From JAGWBJ01 sp964291465 (GTDB lineage Bacteria > Chloroflexota > Dehalococcoidia > Lucifugimonadales > JAGWBF01): a stretch of 64,000 nucleotides of DNA. How positions within the stretch are numbered: position 1 is the first letter of the stretch; each line of letters opens with the position of its first letter. Position numbers and translations under genes: made by a program. The stretch is from assembly GCA_964291465.2 (NCBI GenBank), contig OZ219927.1:8343-72342 (forward strand), in the 5' to 3' direction. The notes beneath the pieces are model-generated. The model was not told the DNA's origin. It did no database searches and worked only from the letters and a program-made list of their open reading frames with translations. Of this stretch, positions 7,502 through 17,045 are shown piece after piece.

Positions 7502-9490
7502 ATGGTTGAGATAGGCAAGCTGCTCGAGGATGTACGCGAGGACCTGAAGGCCCTGGCCTGGGAGGGGAGCTTCGAAGAGTACCTGAACATGGCCGTTGCG
7601 GACCCGAAGCTGTCCCGGCACTCCCACGCCAGGATATACGACATGGTCCAGTGGGCCGGGGTCACGCCCGGCCTGGACGGGGTCCCCCAGTACAAGCTGT
7701 TCGCCGGTCAGATCTTCGGCATGGACCGGGCCCTGGACCGCCTGGTGCAGTTCTTCAACGCCGCCTCCAGCGGCCTGGAGGTGCGCAAGCGCATCCTGCT
7801 GCTGATGGGCCCGCCCGCCAGCGGCAAGTCGTCCACGGTGAACCTGCTCAAGTCCGGCCTGGAGCGTTACACCCGGACCGACGAGGGCGCTGCCTACGCC
7901 ATAAAGGGATGCCCCATGCAAGAAGACCCGCTGCACCTCATCCCCGAGGAGCGGCGTGACGAGGTGGAGCGGGAGTACCGTCTCCGCATCGAGGGCGACC
8001 TGTGTCCCAGGTGCAGATACAACCTTGCCCGCCAGTGCGGCGGCGACATCGCCAAGATGAGAGTCCATCGAGTCAATTTCAGCCAGTCCGCCGGCGTGGG
8101 CATCGGCACCTTCGTCGCCACCTCGCCCCAGGGCCAGGACCTGTCCCGCCTGGTCGGCAGCGTCGACGTGTCGTACATGACCGAGGACCGGCTGGAAGGC
8201 GCCGGCAAGGGCCTCCGGCTGGACGGGGAGCTCCAGGCGGCCAACCGGGGTATCATGGAGTTCATCGAGATATTCAAGTCCGACGAGCGGTTCCTGGCGG
8301 TGATGCTGGGGGTCACCCAGGAGCAGGTGATCAAGCTGGGCAGCTTCGGCTCGGTCTACGCCGACGAGGCCATCATCGCCCACAGCAACGAGGAGGAGTA
8401 CAACAACTTTGCCAGCAACAAGGAGACCGCGGCTTTGCTGGACAGGCTCATCCTGGTGCCGGTGCCCTACGCCGTCCGTGTCCGCGACGAGGTGAGGACC
8501 TGCGCCAAGATGCTGCGGGAGGGCCGCTCCGGCTCGTACAACGGGTCGGGCAACGGGTCGGGAAACGGGTACGGCACGGGCACCCACGTGTCGCCGTTGA
8601 CCCTTCCCACGGCGGCCGTCATGTCGGTGATGTCCCGGCTGGAGCAGGTGCCCCGGGCCGCCAATCTGCCCAGGGCTTCGCTGGTGGACAAGCTGAAGCT
8701 GTACGACGGCCAGGTGTTGCCGCTGTATACACGAGAGGACGTGGAGAAGCTGCGGCAGGCGAGCCCCCAGGAGGGTATGTTCGGACTCTCTCCCCGGTAC
8801 GTCATCAACCGCCTGGCGGACGCCATCACCCGGGACGAGCCGTGCCTCACGCCCTTCCTGGCGCTGGAGAGCCTCATCGACGGTCTGGTGGAGCGTGCCG
8901 GGATCGCCGTTGCGGAGCGGGACAGGATGCTGGCCCTGGTGCCCGACGTGGTCAAGGACCTGAAGGAGCAGTCCGTCCAGGCGGTGATGCGGGCGGCCAC
9001 CGACGACTTCCAGGAGAAGGCCGGCCACCTGTTTCGGCGCTACATCTTCGACGCGGAGCTCTACCTCCGGGGGACGGGCGGCGGCACGGTGTCCACGGAC
9101 CCGCCGGACGAGCGGGTGATGCGCCAGGTTGAGGGCGCCCTGAACCTGCGGGACTCGGAGCGCCGGGGCTTCCGCCAGACCGTGTACGACAACTACACGC
9201 ACCTGCGCCGGGAAGACCCCGACAACGAGCCCGACTACACGGAAATTCCGGCGATAAGGCCCGCCGTGGAGACGGTCCTGTTTCCCAGGCGGGATGAGGT
9301 CAGGCTGACCATCGACCCCAGGAAGAAGGACGCCAAGAGGACACGGGGCCGGGAGCGGATATACCAACGCCTGCTGTCGGACTTCGGGTACTGTGAACAC
9401 TGCGCTAGGGACGTGCTGCACGTGGCCCTCAGGACTCTGCAGGGCAAGGAAGCCATCTCCTATAAGAGGGGAAAGCTGACGTGGGAGTAG
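7502..9490 (+). CDS. prkA: PrkA family serine protein kinase / AAA+ ATPase
   Basis: PrkA (YeaG) proteins couple an AAA+ module to a C-terminal kinase-like domain and act in starvation or sporulation responses. The 662 residues show the N-terminal PrkA pattern (FEEYLNMAVADPKLSRHSHARIYDMV, too long to quote whole), the Walker A GPPASGKSS at 103-111 and the family sequence GANRGIMEF-like block near 245. Odd points are a Gly/Ser/Asn-rich linker at about 342-362, and CxxC pairs (CPRC near 165 and CEHC near the C-terminus). The usual partners, the YeaH/DUF444 and SpoVR genes, are not next to it. leuS follows after 22 bases, so the two may share a transcript. Confidence 0.93.
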   Translation: MVEIGKLLEDVREDLKALAWEGSFEEYLNMAVADPKLSRHSHARIYDMVQWAGVTPGLDGVPQYKLFAGQIFGMDRALDRLVQFFNAASSGLEVRKRILLLMGPPASGKSSTVNLLKSGLERYTRTDEGAAYAIKGCPMQEDPLHLIPEERRDEVEREYRLRIEGDLCPRCRYNLARQCGGDIAKMRVHRVNFSQSAGVGIGTFVATSPQGQDLSRLVGSVDVSYMTEDRLEGAGKGLRLDGELQAANRGIMEFIEIFKSDERFLAVMLGVTQEQVIKLGSFGSVYADEAIIAHSNEEEYNNFASNKETAALLDRLILVPVPYAVRVRDEVRTCAKMLREGRSGSYNGSGNGSGNGYGTGTHVSPLTLPTAAVMSVMSRLEQVPRAANLPRASLVDKLKLYDGQVLPLYTREDVEKLRQASPQEGMFGLSPRYVINRLADAITRDEPCLTPFLALESLIDGLVERAGIAVAERDRMLALVPDVVKDLKEQSVQAVMRAATDDFQEKAGHLFRRYIFDAELYLRGTGGGTVSTDPPDERVMRQVEGALNLRDSERRGFRQTVYDNYTHLRREDPDNEPDYTEIPAIRPAVETVLFPRRDEVRLTIDPRKKDAKRTRGRERIYQRLLSDFGYCEHCARDVLHVALRTLQGKEAISYKRGKLTWE

Positions 9491-9512
9491 CACGGTAGGG
9501 ATAGGCATGTAA

Positions 9513-11981
9513 ATGACGACGCGAATGGTGGACGTAAGGTACGGGGCCCGGGAGATGGACCGGAAATGGCAGGAACGCTGGGCCGCCGACGGCATTTACC
9601 ACGTTTCCGACGATGACCCCAGGCCCAAGTGGTACGAGCTGACCATGTACCCCTACCCCTCGGGCGACCTCCACATCGGCCACTGGTACGCCATGGCCCC
9701 GGCCGACTGCCACGCCCGGTTCCGCAGGATGCAGGGCTACAACGTGCTCCACCCCATGGGGTTCGACGCCTTCGGCCTCCCCGCGGAGAACGCCGCGGTG
9801 CAGCGGGGAATACACCCCTACACCTGGACCATGGGGAACATCGAGAACATGCGCGCCCAGCTACGCAGCATGGGCGCCATCTACGACTGGGACCGGGAGG
9901 TCATATGCTGCCTTCCCGAGTACTACAGGTGGAACCAGTGGTTCTTCCTCAAGCTCCTGGAGAAGGGCCTGGCCTATCGGGACAAGGCGCCGGTGGTGTG
10001 GTGCCCGTCCTGCCAGACGGTGCTGGCCAACGAGCAGGCGGTGAACGGCAGGTGCGAGCGGTGCGACACGCCCATCACCCGCCGCGACATGGAGCAGTGG
10101 TTCCTGCGCATCACGGCCTACGCCGACGAGCTGCTGGACTTCTCCGGCCTGCTGGACTGGCCCGAGAGGATCCTGACCATGCAGCGCAACTGGGTGGGGC
10201 GGAGCCAGGGGGTGGAGATCAGCTTCGACATCTCCCACCTGGGGCTGGAGGAGACGGAGCTGCGCACCTTCACCACGCGCATCGACACCATCTTCGGGGT
10301 CACGTTCATGGTGCTGGCCCCCGAGCACCCGCTGGTCGAAGCCATGACCACCCCGGAGCGGCGTGACGAGGTCAGGGCCTACGTCGAGGCCGCCCGGAGG
10401 CAGACGGAGATCGAGCGCGTGGCCGCCGAGAAGGAGAAGACGGGCGTCTTTCTCGGCGTCCACGCCGTCAACCGGCTGAACGGCCGGGAAGTACCCATCT
10501 TCATCGCCGACTACGCGCTCATGAACTACGGCACTGGCGCCGTCATGGGCGTTCCCGCCCATGACCAGCGGGACTTCGAGTTCGCCCGGAAGTACGGCCT
10601 GCCCATCCCGGTGGTCATCGCCCCTCCCGGATGGGACGGAGGGGACCTGGCGGAGGCCCACGTCGAGGACGGGACTATGGTGAGCTCCGGCGAGTTCGAC
10701 GGCATGGCTAGCGGGGACGCCAAGGAGGCCATCGCGGGGTCCGTGGAGGAGCGGGGCTGGGGGAAGCGGACGGTGTCCTACCGCATCAGGGACTGGCTCA
10801 TCTCCCGGCAGCGGTACTGGGGCACCCCGATCCCCGTGGTCTACTGTCCCGATTGCGGCACCGTGCCGGTGCCCGAGGAGGATCTGCCCGTGCTGATACC
10901 CTCAGACGCGGAGTTCAAGCCCACGGGCGAGTCCCCCCTGGCGCTCCACCAGGGCTTCGTCAACGCCGAGTGTCCCCGGTGCGGCGGTCCCGCCACCCGC
11001 GAGACGGATACCATGGACACCTTCGTCGACTCCTCATGGTACATGGAGCGGTTCACGTCGCCGAAGTATAACTCGGGCCCCTTCGACCCCGACGTCATGC
11101 CTCGATGGATGCCCGTGGCCCAGTACACCGGGGGTGCCGAGCACGCGGTGATGCACCTGCTCTACTCCAGGTTCTTCACCAAGGCCCTGAGGGACATGGG
11201 CCTGGTCGACTTCGGGGAGCCGTTCCACCGCCTGTACAACCAGGGCGTGATCCTGGGCGAGGACCACGAGAAGATGAGCAAGAGCCGGGGCAACGTGGTC
11301 AACCCCGACGAGTTCGTGGACGCCCTGGGGGCGGACTCGGTGCGCTGCTTTCTGATGTTCCTGGGCCCGTGGGACCAGGGCGGTCCCTGGAGCACGTCGG
11401 GGATCAACGGGCTGGCCCGCTGGCTCAACCGGGTGTGGGAGATGTGTCGGCAGGACCCGTCGTCCCTGCCCGACCAGCCCGCCTCGGAGGCAGACAAAGG
11501 GCTGCTCCGCGCCCTGCACCAGACCATCAAGAAGTGTCACGACGACCTGGACCGGTTCAAGTTCAACACCGCCATTGCCGCGCTCATGGAGCTCTCCAAC
11601 CAGATGGGCAGGAGCTGGACCGAAGGGAGCGTGGGCTCGGCGACCTGGAAAGAGTGCGTGGAGAAGTTCCTCCTGATGCTGGCGCCCTTGGCGCCGCACC
11701 TGGCGGAGGAGCTGTGGGAGCTCACGGGGCGCGAGTACAGCGTTCACAACCAGCGGTTCCCCCGGTGGGACGACGATCTGGCCAGCGAAGAGGAGATCAC
11801 CCTAGTGGTGCAGGTCAACGGCAAGCTCCGGGACCGGCTTCAGGTGCCCGCCGACATCTCCGAGGACGACGCCAAGAGCTTGGCCCTGGCGAGCCCCAAG
11901 GTGCGGCCCCACGTCGACGACAGGCAGGTGGACAGGACGGTCTACGTCCCGGGCCGCCTGGTCAACGTCGTCGTGAAGTAG
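9513..11981 (+). CDS. leuS: Leucyl-tRNA synthetase
   Basis: Class I aminoacyl-tRNA synthetase charging tRNA-Leu. The 822 residues carry HIGH at 54-57 (YPSGDLHIGHWYAM), a zinc-like cysteine set (CPSCQTVLANEQ and CERC), the CP1 editing domain with the threonine-rich TTRIDTIFGVTFM and GTGAVMGVPAHDQRD blocks, the KMSKS loop at 587-591, an HEAT-like anticodon domain and the C-terminal domain ending in VYVPGRLVNVVVK. Length matches bacterial LeuRS. The ATG follows a weak ribosome site; an ATG seven bases upstream is followed at once by a stop and is excluded. Confidence 0.98.
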   Translation: MTTRMVDVRYGAREMDRKWQERWAADGIYHVSDDDPRPKWYELTMYPYPSGDLHIGHWYAMAPADCHARFRRMQGYNVLHPMGFDAFGLPAENAAVQRGIHPYTWTMGNIENMRAQLRSMGAIYDWDREVICCLPEYYRWNQWFFLKLLEKGLAYRDKAPVVWCPSCQTVLANEQAVNGRCERCDTPITRRDMEQWFLRITAYADELLDFSGLLDWPERILTMQRNWVGRSQGVEISFDISHLGLEETELRTFTTRIDTIFGVTFMVLAPEHPLVEAMTTPERRDEVRAYVEAARRQTEIERVAAEKEKTGVFLGVHAVNRLNGREVPIFIADYALMNYGTGAVMGVPAHDQRDFEFARKYGLPIPVVIAPPGWDGGDLAEAHVEDGTMVSSGEFDGMASGDAKEAIAGSVEERGWGKRTVSYRIRDWLISRQRYWGTPIPVVYCPDCGTVPVPEEDLPVLIPSDAEFKPTGESPLALHQGFVNAECPRCGGPATRETDTMDTFVDSSWYMERFTSPKYNSGPFDPDVMPRWMPVAQYTGGAEHAVMHLLYSRFFTKALRDMGLVDFGEPFHRLYNQGVILGEDHEKMSKSRGNVVNPDEFVDALGADSVRCFLMFLGPWDQGGPWSTSGINGLARWLNRVWEMCRQDPSSLPDQPASEADKGLLRALHQTIKKCHDDLDRFKFNTAIAALMELSNQMGRSWTEGSVGSATWKECVEKFLLMLAPLAPHLAEELWELTGREYSVHNQRFPRWDDDLASEEEITLVVQVNGKLRDRLQVPADISEDDAKSLALASPKVRPHVDDRQVDRTVYVPGRLVNVVVK

Positions 11982-12064
11982 GTGTGGCGCCCCGACCCCT
12001 GTCCGGGGCCTGGTTGGGCCTGGGCGGCCCGCTTTCCAGGCGTGTGGTGGGGCCCTACCCTTTG

Positions 12065-12073
12065 TGGTATACT
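12065..12073 (+). promoter_or_regulatory. Extended -10 promoter upstream of the arginine operon
   Basis: TGG-TATACT gives a TGn-extended -10 with no good -35. It lies about 85 bases before the argJ start. The 178-base gap after leuS also holds a GCCCCG/CGGGGC hairpin just after the leuS stop, a weak terminator candidate. Confidence 0.45.
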
Positions 12074-12159
12074 CCTATGCGATCGTAGCCGGGGGCGACC
12101 GTGGCCGGGTGAGATTCACGCACGTCACGCGGCTACAAACACGCTGGACGGTTGAGGGT

Positions 12160-13374
12160 ATGTCTGGGGAGATCAGGTTCGTCCAAGGGGGCACCATCAC
12201 CACGCCCCGGGGCTTCGTCGCCGGCGCCACCTACGCCGGCATCAAGACCTATGCCGAGGACAAGCTGGACATAGGCCTCCTCCGCTCCAATACCCCCTGC
12301 GCCGTCGCCGGGGTGTACACCACCAACTCCTTCAGGTCCGCCTCGGTCGACCTATGCGATGAGCGCGTCAAGGCCGGCAACGTGAGGGGCTTGGTGGTGA
12401 CCAGCGGAGTGGCCAATGCCTGCGTGGGAGAGCACGGATACCAGGACGCCCAGGAGACGACCGCGGTGGCGGCCAAGGCCCTGGGACTGGAGCCCGAGCA
12501 GGTCGTCATCGGGACTACGGGGGTCATCGGGATAGAGCTTCCCATGGGCCTCCTGAGGGCGGGCATACCCCAGATCGAGCTGTCCGAGGACGGGGGCAAC
12601 CGTCTGGCCCGCGCCATCATGACCACCGACACGCGGCCCAAGGAGGTCGCCGTCTCCTTCGACCTGGAGGGCCGGCCCGTCACCATCGGCGGCGTAGTCA
12701 AGGGCGCGGGCATGATACACCCCGACATGGCTACCATGCTCTGCTACCTTGCCACCGACGCACGGGTCCAGCCGGCGTTCCTGCAGTCCGCCTTGAAGAG
12801 GGCGGTGGACGGCTCCCTGAACATGCTCTCCGTGGACGGGGACACCAGCACCAACGACACCGTGCTCATCTTCGCCAACGGGGGCGCCGACGCCCCGGAG
12901 ATCGGGCCGGGTGCCTCTGGGGACCTGTTCCAGGAGGCCCTGGCCCAGGCGTGCATCCATCTCACCAAGGAGCTGGCCAGGGACGCCGAGGGATCTACCA
13001 AGCTGATAGAGGTCTCGGTGGATGGGGCCGAGACGCCGCAGGACGCCCAGAGGGCGGCGAAGACCGTCGTCTCCTCCAGCCTGGTGAAGACGGCGGTCCA
13101 CGGGTCCGACCCCAACTGGGGGCGGGTGGTTGCCGCCCTGGGCCGCAGCGGCGCCCGGATCGTGGAGGACAAGGTTGCCCTCTACGTCAACGACGTGTGC
13201 ATCATGGAGAACGGACGGCCCGTCCCCTTCCACCGGGACGGAGTGGTGGCCCTCATGGGAGGGTCCGAAGTGTCCTTCCGAATCTCTCTGAACCTGGGAG
13301 ACGCCCAGGCCACCGCGTGGGGCTGCAACCTCAGTGAAGAGTACGTTACCTTTAACAGTGCCTATACAACCTAG
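12160..13374 (+). CDS. argJ: Bifunctional ornithine acetyltransferase / N-acetylglutamate synthase
   Basis: Moves the acetyl group from N-acetylornithine to glutamate, recycling it in arginine synthesis; may also use acetyl-CoA. The 404-residue proenzyme self-cleaves before the catalytic threonine, here T192 in KGAGMIHPDMATML. Other family blocks are TTNSFRSASV, SGVANACVGEHG and DPNWGRVVAALGRSG. The reading frame is open 32 codons further up, but MSGEIRFVQGG matches the family N-terminus, so that ATG is preferred. It heads argJ-argB-argD-argG-argH. Presence of argJ implies the cyclic acetyl pathway, so no argE is needed. Confidence 0.95.
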   Translation: MSGEIRFVQGGTITTPRGFVAGATYAGIKTYAEDKLDIGLLRSNTPCAVAGVYTTNSFRSASVDLCDERVKAGNVRGLVVTSGVANACVGEHGYQDAQETTAVAAKALGLEPEQVVIGTTGVIGIELPMGLLRAGIPQIELSEDGGNRLARAIMTTDTRPKEVAVSFDLEGRPVTIGGVVKGAGMIHPDMATMLCYLATDARVQPAFLQSALKRAVDGSLNMLSVDGDTSTNDTVLIFANGGADAPEIGPGASGDLFQEALAQACIHLTKELARDAEGSTKLIEVSVDGAETPQDAQRAAKTVVSSSLVKTAVHGSDPNWGRVVAALGRSGARIVEDKVALYVNDVCIMENGRPVPFHRDGVVALMGGSEVSFRISLNLGDAQATAWGCNLSEEYVTFNSAYTT

Positions 13375-13427
13375 GGTCGCCCAGGCGGGCGGCGAATCGC
13401 CCGTCGGCCCTGCAGGGCCCCTACGGA

Positions 13428-14249
13428 ATGGCACGGAGAATAACGGAGACGGGACCCGCCGTGCCTGATGGTCCCATCGTGGTCAAGGTTGGCGGCAGCA
13501 CCCTCGGCAGCCACGATACCACCCTCCAGGACCTGGCCGCCCTGCAACGCCAAGGCGTGCGCCTCATAGTGGTGCACGGAGGGGGCAGCGTCATCTCCCA
13601 GTGGATGGAGAAGCAGGGGGCGATGCCCAGGTTCGTCCGGGGGCTCAGGGTCACCGACCTGCAGAGCCTGGAGATCGTCACGGCGGTGCTGACGGGGCTG
13701 GTGAATAAGCAACTCGTGGCTTCGCTCACGAGTCTGGGGGCCAGGGTCCTGGGCCTCAGCGGCGTCGACGGGGGCTTGCTGGAGGCCCGGGTTGCCGACG
13801 AAGACCTGGGATACGTGGGAGAGGTGACCCGGGTGGACACCGACCCCTTGGATAACGCCCTGGAGGGCGGGTACATCCCCTTGGTGGCGCCCGTGGGGCT
13901 CCACCGGCTCGACGGGTCGGACTACTCGGGAGCGCTGCTTAACATAAACGGGGACACGGTGGCGGGAGAGCTTGCCAGGGCCGTGGGGTCGGGCAGGTTG
14001 GTCTTCCTGACCGACGTCGAAGGTGTCATGGACGGGTCCGGCAGGGTGATGCGGCGGCTCAACGCCAGGAGCGCCCGGGCGATGCTGGCGTCGGGCGTGG
14101 TAAAGGGCGGCATGATACCCAAACTGACGGCCTGTCTGCGGGCGCTGGAAAGAGTGCCCGTGGCCGAGGTGGTGGACGGCAGGAGGCCCGGGGCGTTGAT
14201 GAACTCCCTGGAGGGCTCGCCGACGGGCACGATGGTAGTAGCTGGATAG
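13428..14249 (+). CDS. argB: Acetylglutamate kinase
   Basis: Phosphorylates N-acetylglutamate, the second step of arginine synthesis and the usual site of arginine feedback. Of 273 residues, VVKVGGST at about 18-25 binds the phosphates, VVHGGGSVIS follows, and NINGDTVAGELA plus FLTDVEGVMDGSG complete the amino acid kinase fold. The final domain has KGGMIPKL with the conserved lysine. It lacks a long N-terminal helix, a feature linked with arginine-sensitive hexameric enzymes, so feedback control is uncertain. Only 9 bases separate it from the UPF0182 gene. Confidence 0.95.
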   Translation: MARRITETGPAVPDGPIVVKVGGSTLGSHDTTLQDLAALQRQGVRLIVVHGGGSVISQWMEKQGAMPRFVRGLRVTDLQSLEIVTAVLTGLVNKQLVASLTSLGARVLGLSGVDGGLLEARVADEDLGYVGEVTRVDTDPLDNALEGGYIPLVAPVGLHRLDGSDYSGALLNINGDTVAGELARAVGSGRLVFLTDVEGVMDGSGRVMRRLNARSARAMLASGVVKGGMIPKLTACLRALERVPVAEVVDGRRPGALMNSLEGSPTGTMVVAG

Positions 14250-14258
14250 TGAGAAAAC

Positions 14259-17045
14259 ATGAACTTCAACACCGGTAACAACGGCGAAGGCGCACCGCCC
14301 CCTCCATGGGCGGTGGACCTGGCCGAGATGCGGGCCCGGAACATGCGGCTCATGTTCCGCATAGGCGCGGTGGTCGCCGCCTTGGTGGTGATCGGCCTCG
14401 TCCTGTACGTCGTAAAAGACATCTACACCGACTGGCTGTGGTTCGACCAGCTCGGGTTCCTGGACCGGTACCAGAGGGTCCTGACCACGCGCATCTGGCT
14501 CTTCTTCGGCGGCGCCATCGTGATGGCGGCCGTCCTTGCCGTCAACCTTCACTTCGCCTATCGCTTCTCCCGCGGGGAGTCGGTGCTGCCCGTACCCCCG
14601 GAGGTACAGAAGATGGCCCGCATCGCCTTGCTCGCGGGCGCCGTGCTGGTCGTCGTAGTGGTCAGCATCGTATTCGGCGCCGTGCTCCAGGGTCGGTGGG
14701 AGACGTTCCTGGTCTTCTTCAACAGGGTGTCCTTCGGTGTGGTGGACCCCCAGTTCGGCAGGGACATGGGCTTCCACATCGCGACCATGCCCGTGCTGCA
14801 CCTGGTCCAGGGCTGGTTGATGGGGATGGTCATCGCCACGGCGGTGGTGGTGGGGGTGTTCTACTTCGCCGTATTCACCACCCGCGGCGTGGCCTTCGTG
14901 CTCACTCCGCGCATAAGGGGCCATCTGGCCATTCTGGGCGCCCTGCTGATGGTAACCATAGCGGCGGCCCACTACCTGGACATATTCGAGCTGGTCTTCT
15001 CCGGCAGGGGCGCCGCGCCCGGGGCTGGCTACACCGACGTGAACGCCAGGGTTCCCGTGCTGTGGCTGCTGGTCGCCATCGCACTGGTGTCCTCCGTTGG
15101 GTTCGTCGTCAGCCTCTACTACGGCGGCCTGCGCATGATGATCGCCTCCTTCTCCCTGTGGGCGGTGCTGGCCATAGTGGCCGGGGGGATCTACCCGACG
15201 GCGTTCCAGCGGTTCAGGGTCAACCCTAACGAGTTCGAGCGGGAGGAGAAGTTCATCGTCAGGGCCATAGAGGCCACGGCGGCAGCCTACAACCTGGACC
15301 TGATCGAAGAGAGGGTGTTCCCGTACAGCCCCAACATCACCCTGGAAAACGTCCAGAACAACCCCGAGACCATCAACAACATCAGGCTGTGGGACCACCG
15401 CCCCCTGCGAGACACCTACAACCAGATACAGACCTTCCGGCAGTACTACAACTTCGTTGGAGTGGACGTGGACCGCTACGTTCTGCCCAACGGGGAGTAC
15501 CGTCAGGTGATGCTGGCGGCCCGGGAGCTGTTCCCCGAGAACCTGGAAGAGGAAGCCCAGAACTGGGTGAACCGGAAGCTGGCCTATACCCACGGGTACG
15601 GGGTGGCGATGAGCCCGGTGGACAAGGCCACCGTGGAGGGCCGGCCCGAGTTCCTGCTGTCGGAGGTGCCTCCCGTCGGAGAGCTCACCCTGGAACGGCC
15701 CGAGGTCTACTACGGTGAGAACACCAAGAGCTTCGTCATCGTCAACAGCGAGACCGACGAGTTCAACTACCCGGGCCCCGAGGGCGAGCAGTTCTACAAG
15801 GACTACGGGGGTACCGGAGGCGTGGGGCTCGGGTCCTTCTTCAGGAGGGCTGCGTTTGCCTGGGAGTTCCTGGACCTGAACGTACTCATCAGCGGCCAGG
15901 TCTCGTCGGACAGCCGGATCCAGTACCGGCGGGAGATCAGCGACCGGATAGAGACCATCGTCCCGTTCCTGGAGCTGGACCACAACCCCTACCCGGTGAT
16001 CGGCTCCAACAACAACCTGTGGTGGGTCCAGGACCTGTATACGACGACCGACCGTTTCGCCTACTCGGCGGCCTTCGACGACAGGTTCAACTACATCCGA
16101 AACAGCGTGAAGGCGGTGGTGGACGCCTACAACGGCACGGTCCACCTGTTCGTCATAGACCCCGACGACCCCATGGTGCAGATGTACCGAGGGGCGTTCC
16201 CGGAGGTATTCAAGGACTTCGACGAGATCGACGATCTGGACCCGTCGCTGCGGGACCACATACGGTATCCCATCGACCTCTTCCGGACCCAGGCGGAGAT
16301 CAACCTCCGGTACCATATGCGGAACCCCGAGGAGTTCTTCTCCAGGAGCGACCAGTGGGCCGTGCCCAACGAGGTGTTCTTCGCGCCGGATACCCTGGAG
16401 CAGACCACCCAGGAGGTCGAGCCATACTACGTGATCATGAAGCTGCCGGGTGAGGAGGATCTGGAGTTCGTTCTGCTACTCCCCTTCACCCCGGGCGGCG
16501 AGGAGCGCAAGAACCTGGTGGCCTGGATGGCCGCCCGCAACGACGGCGAAAACTACGGCAAGCTGGTGACCTTCATCTTCCCCGAGGGACAGGTGGACGG
16601 GCCGGAGCAGATCGAGGGACGCATCACCTCCGACGAGGACATCGGCCGGGAGCTGAGCCTCCTGTGCCCCGAGGGCAAGCTGTGCATCCGCGGAAACCTG
16701 CTGGCCATCCCCTTGGACGACTCGCTGCTGTACGTGGAGCCCCTGTACATCCGGGCCCAGGCGCTGGCCCTGCCCGAGCTGAAGAAGGTCATCGTGGCCG
16801 ACGCCGAGAACGTGGTGATGTCCGACACGCTGGACCAGAGTCTGGCGTTGCTGCTGGGGCACAAGGAGCCGGTCACCGTCGTGGAGGAGCAGCCGGCGGC
16901 CCCGGGGACTGCTCCGGGAGCCGAGTTCCAGCTTGGACCCCAGATAGAAGCCGCGGCCCAGGCCATCGAGCAGCTCAAGAGGGACCTGGAAGCGCTGGAA
17001 GAGGCCTTCGATAGGATCAATCAGGCTATAGGAGACAGCCAATGA
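14259..17045 (+). CDS. UPF0182-family large membrane protein
   Basis: A 928-residue member of UPF0182 (COG1615), a family with no settled function. The N-terminal third holds about seven hydrophobic segments (first near 29-50, last near 280-300). The remainder is a large soluble region predicted outside the membrane, with family blocks such as NIRLWDHRPL, QTFRQYYNFVGVDVDRY, WVNRKLAYTHGYG and LVYTTDRF-like WWVQDLYTTTDRFAYS. A coiled-coil-like tail (about 900-928) ends the protein. It lies inside the arginine operon between argB and argD and overlaps argD by ATGA, so it is made with the arginine enzymes. Whether that has meaning is unknown. Confidence 0.92.
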   Translation: MNFNTGNNGEGAPPPPWAVDLAEMRARNMRLMFRIGAVVAALVVIGLVLYVVKDIYTDWLWFDQLGFLDRYQRVLTTRIWLFFGGAIVMAAVLAVNLHFAYRFSRGESVLPVPPEVQKMARIALLAGAVLVVVVVSIVFGAVLQGRWETFLVFFNRVSFGVVDPQFGRDMGFHIATMPVLHLVQGWLMGMVIATAVVVGVFYFAVFTTRGVAFVLTPRIRGHLAILGALLMVTIAAAHYLDIFELVFSGRGAAPGAGYTDVNARVPVLWLLVAIALVSSVGFVVSLYYGGLRMMIASFSLWAVLAIVAGGIYPTAFQRFRVNPNEFEREEKFIVRAIEATAAAYNLDLIEERVFPYSPNITLENVQNNPETINNIRLWDHRPLRDTYNQIQTFRQYYNFVGVDVDRYVLPNGEYRQVMLAARELFPENLEEEAQNWVNRKLAYTHGYGVAMSPVDKATVEGRPEFLLSEVPPVGELTLERPEVYYGENTKSFVIVNSETDEFNYPGPEGEQFYKDYGGTGGVGLGSFFRRAAFAWEFLDLNVLISGQVSSDSRIQYRREISDRIETIVPFLELDHNPYPVIGSNNNLWWVQDLYTTTDRFAYSAAFDDRFNYIRNSVKAVVDAYNGTVHLFVIDPDDPMVQMYRGAFPEVFKDFDEIDDLDPSLRDHIRYPIDLFRTQAEINLRYHMRNPEEFFSRSDQWAVPNEVFFAPDTLEQTTQEVEPYYVIMKLPGEEDLEFVLLLPFTPGGEERKNLVAWMAARNDGENYGKLVTFIFPEGQVDGPEQIEGRITSDEDIGRELSLLCPEGKLCIRGNLLAIPLDDSLLYVEPLYIRAQALALPELKKVIVADAENVVMSDTLDQSLALLLGHKEPVTVVEEQPAAPGTAPGAEFQLGPQIEAAAQAIEQLKRDLEALEEAFDRINQAIGDSQ

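Noticed and set aside
12064..12159. Longer start for ArgJ
   Set aside because: It would overlap the predicted -10 and add 32 residues absent from the family.
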